A DNA stretch of 64,000 bases. Origin: Solidesulfovibrio aerotolerans. Its GTDB lineage: Bacteria; Desulfobacterota; Desulfovibrionia; Desulfovibrionales; Desulfovibrionaceae. Position numbers and translations under genes: made by a program. Position 1 is the stretch's first letter. Each line of letters starts with the position of its first letter. Positions 36,400-47,089 of this stretch are shown here, one piece after another. The stretch is from the NCBI RefSeq assembly GCF_009856865.1, contig NZ_WVUD01000002.1, positions 124,001-188,000 on the forward strand. The letters run 5' to 3'. The notes under the pieces are model-generated. The model had not been told where the DNA came from. It made no database searches and was given only the letters and a program-made list of their open reading frames with translations.

Positions 36400-36819
36400 G
36401 TGGCCCTTGACCTGACAAGCCTGGCCAAAGCCGTCGCGGCCCTGGCCCGGTCCCTTGAGGCCACGGCTGACGGTCTCGACGCCATCGACCCGGCCTTACG
36501 CGAGACGGTCCAGGCCGGGATCATCCAGCAGTTCGAAGTGGCCTACGAGCAGAGTTGGAAATATCTGCAACGCTGGCTGCGGGAAAACGCCGCCCCGGAT
36601 GCAGCCGATTTTCCCAGATCCCGCAAGGATCTGTTTCGACAGGCCGCCCGCTACGGCCTGCTCGCCGATCCCCTGCCCTGGTTTGCTTTTGGCGACGCCC
36701 GCAATCAAACATCGCACACCTATGACGGGGCCACGGCCCTGGACGTGTGTACAGTTGCCCGGCAGTTCCTGCCCCATGCCGAGCAACTGCTCGCCCAACT
36801 GACCCAGCGCAATGATTGA
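36400..36819 (+). CDS. hepT: HEPN-domain toxin, HepT-like (nucleotidyltransferase substrate-binding protein)
   Basis: The 139-aa helical protein belongs to the HI0074 family. The HEPN RNase motif RX4HXY is exact: R101-NQTS-H106-T-Y108. GTG at 36400 follows GAGGAG. Its end overlaps the nucleotidyltransferase gene by 8 nt. In characterised type VII systems HepT cleaves or blocks tRNA and is neutralised by AMPylation near this Tyr by MntA (established for Shewanella/Aphanizomenon homologues). The toxin role here is inferred from the motif and the pairing. Confidence 0.85.
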   Translation: MALDLTSLAKAVAALARSLEATADGLDAIDPALRETVQAGIIQQFEVAYEQSWKYLQRWLRENAAPDAADFPRSRKDLFRQAARYGLLADPLPWFAFGDARNQTSHTYDGATALDVCTVARQFLPHAEQLLAQLTQRND

Positions 36820-37138
36820 TCTGCCCCCGCAACAGCTCGCCGAAGTCCGACGCCTCCTGGCCGAGCACGTCCCGCAGGCCACCGTCCTGGCCTACGGCTC
36901 ACGAGTCCGTGGCACGGCCCGGCCGGCCTCGGACCTCGACATTGCCCTGCGCGCCACCGGACCGCTGCCTGCCGCGCAGTTGGAAACACTTCGCGACGCC
37001 CTGGCCGCTTCGGATCTGCCCATTCTCGTTGACGTTGTGGACTACCACGCCGTCTCGGCAGCGTTTCGCCAGATCATCGACACCTGGGCCGAGCCCATCT
37101 TCCCGGTCCAACCCGATGCTAGAGACCAGCCAGAATAA
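36812..37138 (+). CDS. mntA: MNT-domain nucleotidyltransferase, MntA-like antitoxin
   Basis: The 108-aa product is a minimal nucleotidyltransferase with an intact GSX10DXD motif: G29-S30, D41, D43 in GSRVRGTARPASDLDIAL. That is the catalytic signature of MntA-type antitoxins that AMPylate HepT. Overlap with hepT implies coupled expression. A housekeeping function as an orphan nucleotidyltransferase is possible but less likely in this arrangement. Confidence 0.85.
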   Translation: MIDLPPQQLAEVRRLLAEHVPQATVLAYGSRVRGTARPASDLDIALRATGPLPAAQLETLRDALAASDLPILVDVVDYHAVSAAFRQIIDTWAEPIFPVQPDARDQPE

Positions 37139-37278
37139 ACGGTCCTTCCGGGTTTTCCGTGGGGAACCACTGACCAACAATTCCAACAATCGTATTGACC
37201 ACCGTTGCGGCCGGGAAAGCCTCGCCAGACCAGAGGGCGGGGACGCTTGCGCCTTCCCTGGAGGCGATGTATTCATAT

Positions 37279-37293
37279 GCATACTTTGTATGC
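37279..37293 (+). promoter_or_regulatory. Operator-like palindrome upstream of the RHH/ParE module
   Basis: GCATAC-TTT-GTATGC is a perfect 6-bp inverted repeat 13 bp before the antitoxin start. RHH antitoxins typically bind such sites and repress their own operon with the toxin as co-repressor. The operator role is inferred. Confidence 0.7.
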
Positions 37294-37306
37294 GAGGAGG
37301 TTGCCC

Positions 37307-37549
37307 ATGAGTATACCGACCACCGTGCGCATGGACGAAGACATGGTTTCGCGTTTGGATGGGTTGGCTCAGGCCACGGGCCGAAGCCGAGCCTGGATCA
37401 TCAAGGACGCCCTCTCCCGCTATCTGGAATATGAGACATGGTTTGCCGAGGAAGTGGAGAGGGGACGACAGGACGTGGCTGCCGGCCGTCTGGTTTCACA
37501 CGAAGCAGTGAAGGACAGGATGCGCCGGCGGGGAATCCATGTCGATTGA
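37307..37549 (+). CDS. CopG-family ribbon-helix-helix antitoxin
   Basis: The 80-aa product begins TTVRMDEDMVSRLDGLAQATGRSRAWIIKDALSRYLE, a complete RHH fold of beta strand plus two helices. An acidic/basic C-terminal tail probably contacts the toxin. The ATG at 37307 follows GAGGAGG; a longer in-frame ORF upstream crosses the operator and was rejected. It overlaps the toxin gene by 11 nt. Confidence 0.92.
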   Translation: MSIPTTVRMDEDMVSRLDGLAQATGRSRAWIIKDALSRYLEYETWFAEEVERGRQDVAAGRLVSHEAVKDRMRRRGIHVD

Positions 37550-37829
37550 ATGGACCGAGTGGGCGGCAAATGATCTAGACAGCTTGCTAGACTACATCGA
37601 GCAAGACGATCTACCTACCGCGCTACGTGTCGGCAGGGAAATCATCGACGCGGTGAGCCGCTTGGAGTCCTTTCCTGGCATGGGAAGACCGGGTCGGATA
37701 AAGGGCACACGGGAATTGGTTTTAGTTCCGTGTGCCCTTCCCTATGTCGTCATCTACGAGGTGAGCGCAAAATCCATTTTCATTCTCCGTGTGCTTCATA
37801 GCACTCAGCAGTGGCCACCAATGCCATAA
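37539..37829 (+). CDS. RelE/ParE-family toxin
   Basis: The 96-aa product shows the ParE/RelE core: IEWTEWAANDLDSLLDYIEQ, then FPGMGRPGRIKGTRELVL and YVVIYEV....ILRVLH. The GR..G.REL pattern and the terminal VLHSTQQWP are typical of this toxin superfamily, whose members poison gyrase (ParE) or cleave mRNA (RelE). Which target applies here cannot be told from sequence. It is translationally coupled to the antitoxin. Confidence 0.92.
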   Translation: MSIEWTEWAANDLDSLLDYIEQDDLPTALRVGREIIDAVSRLESFPGMGRPGRIKGTRELVLVPCALPYVVIYEVSAKSIFILRVLHSTQQWPPMP

Positions 37830-37851
37830 GTCCCCCGTTTGAGGACGCAAT

Positions 37852-37884
37852 ACAAGCCGGGACGGCAACACCGTCCCGGCTTGT
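37852..37884. terminator. Bidirectional stem-loop between the toxin gene and lon
   Basis: ACAAGCCGGGACGG pairs perfectly with CCGTCCCGGCTTGT around CAACA. Convergent genes flank it (toxin ends 37829, lon ends 37933). T-tracts are weak on both strands, so termination efficiency is uncertain. Confidence 0.7.
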
Positions 37885-37932
37885 AACGTCGGTCTTTTCT
37901 CCAGGGAACCGGATGATCCCCCAAACGTGTTC

Positions 37933-40392
37933 CTAGTGCCGGTGCTCCACGCGGTATTCTTCCTTGAGCAGCGATTCAGACAGGGGCACGGCGTTCTCGT
38001 CGCGGCCGCAAAAGAGCCGGGCCTGCTCCTCGCACACCAGGGCGTTGGAAAGCACCTCGTCCATGCTCTCGACCTTTATGATCTCCATGTCCTTGAGGAT
38101 GACCTCGGGCACGTCCTTTAAATCCTTTTCGTTTTCGGCCGGAATCAGCACCGTGCGGATAAGACCCCGGTGGGCGGCGAGCAGCTTCTCGCGAAGGCCG
38201 CCAATGGGCAGCACCCGGCCGCGCAGGGTGATCTCGCCGGTCATGGCAATGTCGTTGCGCACGGGGATGTTTAACAGGGCCGAAATGACCGTGGTGGCCA
38301 AGGTGATGCCGGCCGACGGACCGTCCTTGGGGATGGCGCCCTCGGGCACGTGGATGTGCATGTCGATTTCCTTGTGGAAATCGGGCTTGAGGCCGTAGAG
38401 CCCCGAACGCGAGCGCAAATAGGACAGGGCCGCCCGGGCCGACTCCTGCATGACGTCGCCCAATTTGCCGGTGATCTCCACCTTGCCCGTACCGGGCATG
38501 ATGGCCGCTTCGACCATGAGCAGCTCGCCGCCGACCTCGGTATAGGCCATGCCGGTGCACAGCCCCACCTTGGCCACGGGCTCCATCTCGCCATGGCGAT
38601 GCTTGGGCACGCCCAGGTAGGATTCCAGGTTCTCCGCCGTGATCGCAAAGCGCTTGTCCGGCTCCTTGCCTTCCACAAGCTTTCTGGCCACCTTGCGGCA
38701 CACGCTGGCAATCTCGCGTTCGAGATTGCGCACGCCGGCCTCGCGGGTGTAGCGGCGGATGATGGTCAACAGGGCTTCGTCGGTCAGGGTGACGTTGTCC
38801 GACGACAGGCCGTGCTGTTCAATATTCTTCGTCAGCAGAAAACGGCTGCCGATTTCGGCCTTCTCGGTTTCGAGGTAGCCCGGGATGCGGATGATCTCCA
38901 TGCGATCCTGCAACGGCAGCGGGATGGAATGCAGGGAGTTGGCCGTGGTGATAAAAAAGATCTTGGACAGGTCGTAGTCCAGATCGAGATAGTGGTCGTT
39001 GTAGGCGTAGTTCTGTTCGGGATCGAGGACTTCGAGCAGGGCCGAAGACGGATCGCCCCGAAAATCCGTGCTCATCTTGTCCACTTCGTCCAGGCAAAAG
39101 ACCGGGTTGTTAAATTTCACTCGCTTAAGCGACTGGATGATCTTTCCTGGCAGCGCCCCGACATAGGTGCGGCGATGGCCGCGAATCTCGGCTTCGTCGC
39201 GCACGCCGCCAAGGGACAGGCGCACGAATTCCCGGCCCATAGCCCGGGCAATGGACTTGGCCAGGGAGGTCTTGCCAACACCCGGCGGGCCGACCAGACA
39301 CAGGATGGGGCCTTTGATGCGGTCCACGAGTTTTTGCACAGCCAAAAACTCCAGGATGCGTTCCTTGGGCTTATCCAGGCCATAGTGGTCGGTATTCAGG
39401 ATCTCCTCAGCAGCCAGGATGTCGAGATCCGTGTCCTGGTAGACCTGCCAGGGCAGATCCAGAATCCATTCCACATAGTTGCGAACGACCGTGTATTCAG
39501 CTGAGGACGGCGGAATCTGACGCAGCTTTTTAATCTCGCGCAGGGTCTTTTCCCGGGCCTCTTCGGGCATGTTCTTTTCGGCCAAGCGCTTTTCAAATTC
39601 CACGGCCTCGGCAGCGGGATCGTCCTCGCGGCCCATCTCTTTGTTGATGGCCTTTATCTGCTCGTTTAAATAGTACTCTTTCTGATTCTTCTCCATCTGC
39701 TGCTTGACGCGGTTTTTGATCCGCTTTTCGATGGAGGAGATTTCGATTTCGCCCTGGAGGAAGGCATAGGTCTCTTCCAGGCGGCGCATGGGCTCAAGCT
39801 CTTCAAGCACGCCCTGCTTTTTGATGTAGTCCACCTTCAAATGCGGCATCACCGCATCAGCCAGGCGGCCCGGAGACGTGATGGAATTAATGGCCAGGAT
39901 GGTTTCCGGGGCCAATTTCTTATTGATGCGGCCGTAATGCTCCAGGGACTCCTGGGTGGCCCGGATCAGGGCATCGGATTCGGGACCATGGGTCTCTTCT
40001 TCCGGCACCCGGCGCACGGTCACCATGGGATAGTTGGCGTCCTCGCCCATGGTCATGGTCTCGGATTCCCACTCGGCCCGGTACAGGCCCTCAAAGAGCA
40101 CCTTTATCGTGCCGTCGGGCAGGCGCAGCATCTGCAAAATCTTACTGACCGTGCCCATCTCGAACAGGTCTTGGGAGGTGGGCTTTTCGGTTTCGGGTGA
40201 GCGCTGGGCCACCAGAAAAATTTTCTTGTCGTGGGCGGCGACAGCCTGCTCGATGGCTTTGATCGAGGCCTCGCGGCCTACGAACAGCGGCGCGATGGAG
40301 CGCGGGAACATCACCACTTCCCGCAGGCTCATCATGGGCAGTCGGATGGTTTCGGCGGCGAACCGATTATTATCAAAAGTAAATTCAGTCAT
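37933..40392 (-). CDS. lon: ATP-dependent protease La (Lon)
   Basis: The 819-aa product has the N-terminal substrate-recognition domain ([23 protein letters not shown]), AAA+ module with Walker [10 protein letters not shown] and Walker [11 protein letters not shown], and a C-terminal Ser-Lys protease domain with nucleophile S693 in [13 protein letters not shown]. It degrades misfolded and regulatory proteins in the cytoplasm. It lies immediately downstream of clpX in the tig-clpP-clpX-lon order, with two toxin-antitoxin modules on its other side. GGGAGG precedes the start. Confidence 0.97.
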   Translation of the reverse strand: MTEFTFDNNRFAAETIRLPMMSLREVVMFPRSIAPLFVGREASIKAIEQAVAAHDKKIFLVAQRSPETEKPTSQDLFEMGTVSKILQMLRLPDGTIKVLFEGLYRAEWESETMTMGEDANYPMVTVRRVPEEETHGPESDALIRATQESLEHYGRINKKLAPETILAINSITSPGRLADAVMPHLKVDYIKKQGVLEELEPMRRLEETYAFLQGEIEISSIEKRIKNRVKQQMEKNQKEYYLNEQIKAINKEMGREDDPAAEAVEFEKRLAEKNMPEEAREKTLREIKKLRQIPPSSAEYTVVRNYVEWILDLPWQVYQDTDLDILAAEEILNTDHYGLDKPKERILEFLAVQKLVDRIKGPILCLVGPPGVGKTSLAKSIARAMGREFVRLSLGGVRDEAEIRGHRRTYVGALPGKIIQSLKRVKFNNPVFCLDEVDKMSTDFRGDPSSALLEVLDPEQNYAYNDHYLDLDYDLSKIFFITTANSLHSIPLPLQDRMEIIRIPGYLETEKAEIGSRFLLTKNIEQHGLSSDNVTLTDEALLTIIRRYTREAGVRNLEREIASVCRKVARKLVEGKEPDKRFAITAENLESYLGVPKHRHGEMEPVAKVGLCTGMAYTEVGGELLMVEAAIMPGTGKVEITGKLGDVMQESARAALSYLRSRSGLYGLKPDFHKEIDMHIHVPEGAIPKDGPSAGITLATTVISALLNIPVRNDIAMTGEITLRGRVLPIGGLREKLLAAHRGLIRTVLIPAENEKDLKDVPEVILKDMEIIKVESMDEVLSNALVCEEQARLFCGRDENAVPLSESLLKEEYRVEHRH

Positions 40393-40432
40393 GCATCCTC
40401 CCGCTCACGGGTTTTGATTCAGCGGACTGCGT

Positions 40433-40461
40433 CGCCGGACCGGGCATGTCCCGATCCGGCG
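40433..40461 (-). promoter_or_regulatory. Stem-loop in the clpX-lon intergenic region
   Basis: CGCCGGAC...GGG and CCC...ATCCGGCG form an imperfect GC-rich hairpin about 40 bp upstream of lon on the minus strand. No T-run follows. It could attenuate read-through from clpX or be a processing site; no function can be assigned. Confidence 0.4.
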
Positions 40462-40524
40462 GCACGTCGGCAGGAAGTGAGGTAAGGCCCAAAAACCCGT
40501 TGTCAAACGCGAGGCAACCGGGTT

Positions 40525-41778
<1,254 letters not shown>

Positions 41779-41832
41779 ACGGGAACACCCACCCTGCCCG
41801 GCGTACCGGGCCTTTTTGACCGCGACACGGTC

Positions 41833-42450
41833 CTAGGCCTGTTCGGATCCTTTTTTCCCCAGAGGCTCCCTGGAGGTCAACACCTTGTCGATAAGTCCGT
41901 AGGCCACAGCTTCCTCGGCGCTCATGAAATTGTCGCGCTCGGTATCCACCCTGATTTTCTCGATATCCTGGCCGGTGTGGTGGGCCATGATTTCATTTAA
42001 GGTGTCACGGGTGCGCCGGGTTTCCTTGGCGTGAATTTCGATGTCCGTGGCCTGGCCCTGATACCCGCCAGACGGCTGGTGGATCATGATGCGGCTGTGC
42101 GGCAGGGCGTAGCGCATGCCCGTGGCCCCGGCGCACAGGAGCAAGGCACCCATGCTGGCGGCCTGTCCCAGACACAGGGTGGAAACCGGCGGCAGCACGT
42201 AGCGCATGGTGTCATAGATGGCCAGCCCCGACGAAACCACGCCGCCCGGGGAATTGATGTACATGAAAATTTCTTTCTCAGGATCCTCGGATTCAAGAAA
42301 GAGCAGCTGGGCGCATATCAGGTTGGCGATATGGTCATCGACCGCGTCGCCGAGCAGGATGATGCGGTCCCGAAGCAGCCGCGAATAGATGTCGTAGGCA
42401 CGTTCGGTGCGACCGGTCGTTTCGATGACTATGGGGATGGTGGCCATCAC
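41833..42450 (-). CDS. clpP: ATP-dependent Clp protease proteolytic subunit ClpP
   Basis: The 205-aa serine protease has the catalytic Ser99 in [11 protein letters not shown], His in [12 protein letters not shown] and the downstream Asp in DTERDNFMS. Length and N-terminus ([21 protein letters not shown]) match canonical ClpP. It forms the proteolytic barrel for ClpX. It lies between tig and clpX. Confidence 0.97.
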   Translation of the reverse strand: MMATIPIVIETTGRTERAYDIYSRLLRDRIILLGDAVDDHIANLICAQLLFLESEDPEKEIFMYINSPGGVVSSGLAIYDTMRYVLPPVSTLCLGQAASMGALLLCAGATGMRYALPHSRIMIHQPSGGYQGQATDIEIHAKETRRTRDTLNEIMAHHTGQDIEKIRVDTERDNFMSAEEAVAYGLIDKVLTSREPLGKKGSEQA

Positions 42451-42535
42451 GTTCCCTTTGGTGTGCCGGGGGCGACGGCTTGCGACGGTTTTGTCCGCAA
42501 ACCACGACCGCCACGACCGCCCGGCTTTGGTTACA

Positions 42536-42575
42536 CAGGACGAAGCGGCTGGCGAATCCGGGCCGCTTCGTCCTG
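42536..42575 (-). promoter_or_regulatory. Stem-loop between tig and clpP
   Basis: CAGGACGAAGCGGC (42536-42549) pairs perfectly with GCCGCTTCGTCCTG (42562-42575). It sits about 35 bp after the tig stop and about 85 bp before clpP, with no T-run on the minus strand. It may partly terminate tig transcripts or mark an RNA processing site, allowing clpP a separate promoter. Confidence 0.6.
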
Positions 42576-42610
42576 ATTTCAGTTTGAATGCAAAAAACGG
42601 TCCTTAGTGT

Positions 42611-43927
42611 CTAGACCGTGGCCTCGGCGGCCGCCTCGGTCGGGGCCACCTTGGTGACCAGGGCGCTGGCGTAAATCAGGTCCGCGGCCTTGTCGGCCAG
42701 AAGCTTGTCGCGCACCATGATCATCATGCCGTTGTCCTCGTAGTAGCGCTTGAGCAGAATGACATCCTGCCCAACCTGGGTCGAGAGGCGGTAGAAAAAC
42801 GCATCCATCTCCTGGGGGGTGACGGTGAGTTCTTCCTTGGCGGCCACGGCCGAGAGGTAAATCTGGGTTTTGACCAGCTCCTCGGCCTGGGACCGCAGCT
42901 CGCCTTCGATCTCGGCCAGGGATTTGCCCGTGGACTCCAGGCTCTTGCCCCGGCGCTCCAACTGGCCCACAAACTCCTGGACCATCTGGCCAAGCTGCTG
43001 CTCCACGGCTGTGGGCGGCAGCGGGAAATCGAGGGCGGCCAGCAGCTTGTCGAGCAGTTTCTTCTGAGCCGACGAGCGGTGCAGGTCTTCACGCGATTTC
43101 TTGTAGGACATGGTAATGGCTTCGCGCATCTTGTCCAGACCTTCAAAGTTGCCGGCTTTCTTGGCCAGCTCATCGTCCACCGGCGGCAGGGTGCGGACCT
43201 TGATGACGTGGACGGCCACCTTCATGGTCACGGTGCGACCGGCCAGGTCGGTATTGATGAAGTCCGCCGGGAAGGTCATCTCGCCCTCGCCTTCGGAACC
43301 GGCGGGCACGGTTTTGACCAGGGCTTCAAAATCGGCCAGGGACTGGCCTTCGCCAAGGGTCATCTCGAAATTCTCGGCCCGAACGCCGGGAACGGCCACG
43401 CCGTTCTCGAAAGCCTCGAAGGTCACAGACACCACGTCGCCATCAACCGGGGTACGGTTGTCGCTAATGGGCGCGACTTCGGCCAGATTCTTGCGCACGC
43501 GCTCAATCACGGCGTCGATGTCGGCATCGGAGACAATGACGTCCTCTTCCTCGATAGCCTGGCCCTTGTACTCGGGCAGCTCGAACGCCGGGGCGTGCTC
43601 GAAGGTAAACGTATAGGCCAGCGGCTCGCCCTTGGCCAGGGCGGCTTCGCTGACATCCAGGCCGGCCAGGGGGGCCAGCTTCAGTTCGCCCATGATATCA
43701 TTGATATGAACGTTGATAAGATCGGTGGTGGCTTCGCTGACGATCTCTTTTTTAAAGCGCTGCTCAACGACGCTGGACGGCACTTTGCCCTTGCGAAAGC
43801 CCTTGATGTCGGCCTTGGAGCGGAAAAGCGCCACGGCGGTGGACAGGGCAGCAGTGGCCTCTTCGGCCGGAACACTCACGTTAACCTGCGTTTTGACAGG
43901 CGAAATCTGAGCAACGGTATATTCCAA
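42611..43927 (-). CDS. tig: Trigger factor
   Basis: The 438-aa ribosome-associated chaperone has the ribosome-binding signature GFRKGKVP in the N-terminal domain, an FKBP-like prolyl isomerase domain (about 150-240) and a helical C-terminal domain. I chose TTG at 43927 because GGAGG sits five nucleotides upstream and the resulting MEYTVAQISPVK matches the family's MEYTV-type start. A TTG four codons earlier would overlap that ribosome-binding site. Confidence 0.95.
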   Translation of the reverse strand: MEYTVAQISPVKTQVNVSVPAEEATAALSTAVALFRSKADIKGFRKGKVPSSVVEQRFKKEIVSEATTDLINVHINDIMGELKLAPLAGLDVSEAALAKGEPLAYTFTFEHAPAFELPEYKGQAIEEEDVIVSDADIDAVIERVRKNLAEVAPISDNRTPVDGDVVSVTFEAFENGVAVPGVRAENFEMTLGEGQSLADFEALVKTVPAGSEGEGEMTFPADFINTDLAGRTVTMKVAVHVIKVRTLPPVDDELAKKAGNFEGLDKMREAITMSYKKSREDLHRSSAQKKLLDKLLAALDFPLPPTAVEQQLGQMVQEFVGQLERRGKSLESTGKSLAEIEGELRSQAEELVKTQIYLSAVAAKEELTVTPQEMDAFFYRLSTQVGQDVILLKRYYEDNGMMIMVRDKLLADKAADLIYASALVTKVAPTEAAAEATV

Positions 43928-44112
43928 GACTTCCTCCAAGAAGTTCGCTCATGCCGTTGTGGCGGAGCGGATTGTGGGTCGTATCAAGAAAACAATGGCA
44001 TAATTACGAAATGGGCTATGCTACAGGATGGCATGGGAAAAGGAAAGCGCCAAATCCGGTCCCCCGGAGCGCCTGGAAGACACGCCTTATGCGAGTGCGC
44101 AAAAAAATGCAA

Positions 44113-45681
44113 TCAGCCCGAACTGCCGTACCCCCCGCCGCCCGGCGTTTCGATGCGCAACCGGTCGCCAGGGCGCAGATGCACGTGGAATTTGCCCGGC
44201 ATGGCCATTTCACCGGTGCGGCGCGTCAGCACATTGACGCCCGGTGCCCCTTCGCCGCCGCCGGCCAGCCCCCAGGGGCCGCGCAGCCGCCGGTCCGAAA
44301 GGACGGTGGCCTCCATGGGTGCCAGCGCCTCAAGCTCGCGCACCAACCCCTCGCCACCGCAGTGCTCCCCCGGCCCGCCGGAACCACGGCGCAAGGCGTA
44401 GCGCGTCACCCGCAGCGGATAGGCGTATTCCAGGGCTTCGATGGGGGTATTGAGCGTATTGGTCATATGGGAGTGCACCCCTGATTGCCCGGGACCGGTC
44501 GCATCAGCCCCGGCTCCGCCGGCCAGGGTCTCATAATACGTGAAGGCCGCGCCGGTGCGGGCATCGATGCCGCCCATGGCCAGATTATTCATGGTGCCCT
44601 GGGAGGCTGCCGGCAGGCGGTCCGGCAGGGCCAGGGCCAGGGCGCGCAGGATCACGTCCACGATGCGCTGGGAGGTTTCGACGTTGCCGCCGGCCACGGC
44701 GGCCGGAAATCTTGCGTCCACCACGGTGCCGGGTTTGGTGATGATGGCCAGCGGGCGCAGGCAGCCGGCGTTGGCCGGCACGGCCTCGCCAGCCAGGGCG
44801 CGAAAGACGTAGAGCGCGGCCGAGACGGCTATGGCCCGCACGGCGTTTATGCAGCCGGCGGTTTGCGGATCGCTGGCCCGAAAATCCAGTTCGGCCGCAT
44901 CACCTTCGATGGTCAGCGTCAGGCGCACGGTCACTTCCCCGCTGCCGGCCCCGTCGTCGTCCAGGGCGTCGCTGGCCGTGTAGCTGCCGTCCGGTATGGC
45001 GGTTATGGCAGCGGCCATGAGGCGCTGGGCATAATCCAGCAACGCCTGCCCCAGCCGGGTCACGGCGTCGCGGCCATGGGCGGCGATCAGCGCTTCCATC
45101 CGGGCAACACCAGTGCGGTTGGCCATGATCTGGGCGGCGAAGTCGCCCTGGCGCTCGACCGGGGTGCGCACGTTGGCCAGAAAGAGCGCCATGACGCCGG
45201 GAACGATCTCGCCGCCGGAAACGATCCTGACCGGCGGTATGACCAGGCCTTCCTGAAAAATGGAGGTGGAAAGCGGCATGGAGCCGGCGGCCATGCCGCC
45301 GACGTCGGCGTGGTGGGCGCGGCTGGCCACGTAAAAAAGCGGCGTATCGCCGCCGGCATAGACCGGGGCCACCAGCGTTATATCGGGCAGATGGGTGCCA
45401 CCCTTAAAGGGATCGTTGAGCATGACCATATCGCCCGGCCCCATATCCACGGCGTCTATGGCGGCGCGCACGGACAGCGGCATGGAGCCAAGGTGCACCG
45501 GTATGTGGGCGGCCTGGGCCACCATATCGCCGCCGGCGTCAAATACGGCGCAGGAGAAATCGCGGCGTTCTTTGATATTGGGCGAATAAGCGGTCCGGGT
45601 CAGGGCGACGCCCATTTCCTCGGCCACCGAAGCGAACTTATTCTTAAACACCTCAAGGGTGATGGGGGTGATGTTCATCAT
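44113..45681 (-). CDS. Hydantoinase B/oxoprolinase family subunit
   Basis: The 522-aa product starts NITPITLEVFKNKFASVAEEMG and contains RRDFSCAVFDAGGDMVAQAAHIPVHLGSMP, MLNDPFKGGTHLPDI and GGSGGPGEHCGGEG-type glycine-rich sequence typical of HyuB/OplB. With HyuA it forms ATP-dependent N-methylhydantoinase, 5-oxoprolinase or acetone-carboxylase-like enzymes; the substrate cannot be told. Its partner (47242-49218) lies upstream, separated by two unrelated genes. Start ATG 45681 (or the next ATG, 45678) follows AAGG. Confidence 0.92.
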   Translation of the reverse strand: MMNITPITLEVFKNKFASVAEEMGVALTRTAYSPNIKERRDFSCAVFDAGGDMVAQAAHIPVHLGSMPLSVRAAIDAVDMGPGDMVMLNDPFKGGTHLPDITLVAPVYAGGDTPLFYVASRAHHADVGGMAAGSMPLSTSIFQEGLVIPPVRIVSGGEIVPGVMALFLANVRTPVERQGDFAAQIMANRTGVARMEALIAAHGRDAVTRLGQALLDYAQRLMAAAITAIPDGSYTASDALDDDGAGSGEVTVRLTLTIEGDAAELDFRASDPQTAGCINAVRAIAVSAALYVFRALAGEAVPANAGCLRPLAIITKPGTVVDARFPAAVAGGNVETSQRIVDVILRALALALPDRLPAASQGTMNNLAMGGIDARTGAAFTYYETLAGGAGADATGPGQSGVHSHMTNTLNTPIEALEYAYPLRVTRYALRRGSGGPGEHCGGEGLVRELEALAPMEATVLSDRRLRGPWGLAGGGEGAPGVNVLTRRTGEMAMPGKFHVHLRPGDRLRIETPGGGGYGSSG

Positions 45682-45708
45682 ATATACCTTATCAAAACAC
45701 ACGCCGTC

Positions 45709-46330
45709 TTAAAAACATGCTTTTACGTAAACAACAAACTTCACAACTAAAGATGGAAACGATGAAAGCAATACTCCAACAGCAAATGAACAGATTCCGA
45801 CTTCCAACCAAGGCACATAACCTATAGAATTGCTTTCGACCAGGGCTTCCAACCTAGAAATTTCGCCATTAATACTATTTTCATTGTCACTAATCATTCC
45901 AAGAAGTTTAGCATCAATAGAATCTACCAATTGATGCAAACTGACAATCTTATTAGACAAATTCATGCAAAAATCTTCTAACTGTTCAATCTTCTCGGAC
46001 GCACTCCGCTCGTCAATGACCAACACCCTGTGTCCATAGATCTTGCCTTTACCAACTGCCACTGCTGAGACAGAGCCTTCTTTACATTCTTGTCTGAGCA
46101 AAAACGCGCTTTTTAACGACCTCAATCTCTCACCAACAGTCGGATATTTAAAAAAATTCTTCGATTGATTGAGAACATAAAGCGACACAGCCAATCCAAT
46201 AAATTGATAGACAACTCCAAAAAACAGAACAACTCTTTCATCCACAACAAACAAAAAAAAACAGCAACACAAACAGACCAAAAATTATCCAGAACAAAAA
46301 AGGAGAATCGATTTTACGAAAATATTTCAT
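45709..46330 (-). CDS. AT-rich hypothetical membrane protein, frameshift at a 9-nt homopolymer
   Basis: An ATG at 46330 opens MKYFRKIDSPFLFWIIFGLF followed by more hydrophobic residues, but stops after 30 codons. The long ORF in the next frame continues (VVDERVVLFFGVVYQFIGLAV...). The frames join exactly if the A9 tract at 46253-46261 is one base shorter or longer by two. The fused protein would have about 206 aa: two N-terminal transmembrane helices, a cytoplasmic middle (EQLEDFCMNLSNKIVSLHQL, likely coiled coil) and a third helix near the C-terminus. Base composition is much more AT-rich than every neighbour, suggesting transfer. No family recognised and no good ribosome-binding site. It could be a pseudogene, a slippage-expressed gene or carry a sequencing error. 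Confidence 0.6.
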
Positions 46331-46357
46331 AGATTGGACACACCACACACAAGAGTA

Positions 46358-47089
46358 TTATCGCCCTTTTGACGATAAGTATGCCGCGAAATCCCCGCTG
46401 TATCCCTTCGCCCCATGATGCGCAAACCGCCCCAACACACTGACATGCACTGTGCCGCCGATGTCGCGCCAGCGTTTGCAAAAGGCGTAATCCTCGGGCA
46501 GATAATCCCGCGTCTGCGCATCAATCATCGTATCAAAAAACGCGTAGTTCTCCGCAGCCGCCTCGTTGGTGCAGGCAAAACGGTAGCCTAACCCCGGATA
46601 CGCCTGGGCAAGACGCGTGAAAACGTCCCGTCGAATGAGCATAAAGCCCGTGGCCGCATACTCCACTTCCAGAAAACCCTGCCCATCGACCTTGCAGCCG
46701 GGCTTGACCTTGACGGCATAATCGAGGCTGGCTGCCTCGGCCACAGCAGCCGGCGTGCCGGCCGGTTGCCCCATGACCCGGGAAAGGTCCAGGCCCTTGA
46801 CCGGATAGACGCCGCAGACCACGTCCTTGCCAGCGCCCAAAAGCCGCAAGACCATGCGCGGATCGAATTCAATGTCCGCGTCAATAAAAAGCAGATGCGA
46901 AGCGGCCTCGTCGCGCAAAAATTCGTTGGCGATGGAATTGCGGGCGCGGGTGATGAGGCTCTCGTGGCAGGGGGTGAGCAGCCGAAACGCAATATTTTCC
47001 CGATTGAGCAGGTCTTTGAGCGCCAGCATGGACAGCATGTACGGCACAGTGACCACGCCGCCGAAACACGGCGTGCCGATGACGAGCAT
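46358..47089 (-). CDS. Glycosyltransferase-like protein (GT-A fold, DXD)
   Basis: The 243-aa product has a nucleotide-diphospho-sugar transferase look: LVIGTPCFGGVVTVPYMLSM, ITRARNSIANEFL, the metal-binding DXD in LLFIDADIEFDP, and a late EDYAFCKRWRDIGG acidic motif. Similar stand-alone proteins occur in phages and genomic islands. AGGAGGGG precedes the ATG at 47089. It separates the hydantoinase A and B genes, an odd position for this function. Target unknown. Confidence 0.7.
   Translation of the reverse strand: MLVIGTPCFGGVVTVPYMLSMLALKDLLNRENIAFRLLTPCHESLITRARNSIANEFLRDEAASHLLFIDADIEFDPRMVLRLLGAGKDVVCGVYPVKGLDLSRVMGQPAGTPAAVAEAASLDYAVKVKPGCKVDGQGFLEVEYAATGFMLIRRDVFTRLAQAYPGLGYRFACTNEAAAENYAFFDTMIDAQTRDYLPEDYAFCKRWRDIGGTVHVSVLGRFAHHGAKGYSGDFAAYLSSKGR

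Noticed and set aside
37205-37306. Upstream start of the RHH antitoxin
   Set aside because: The extension crosses the palindromic operator, and the start at 37307 has GAGGAGG and the complete RHH fold.
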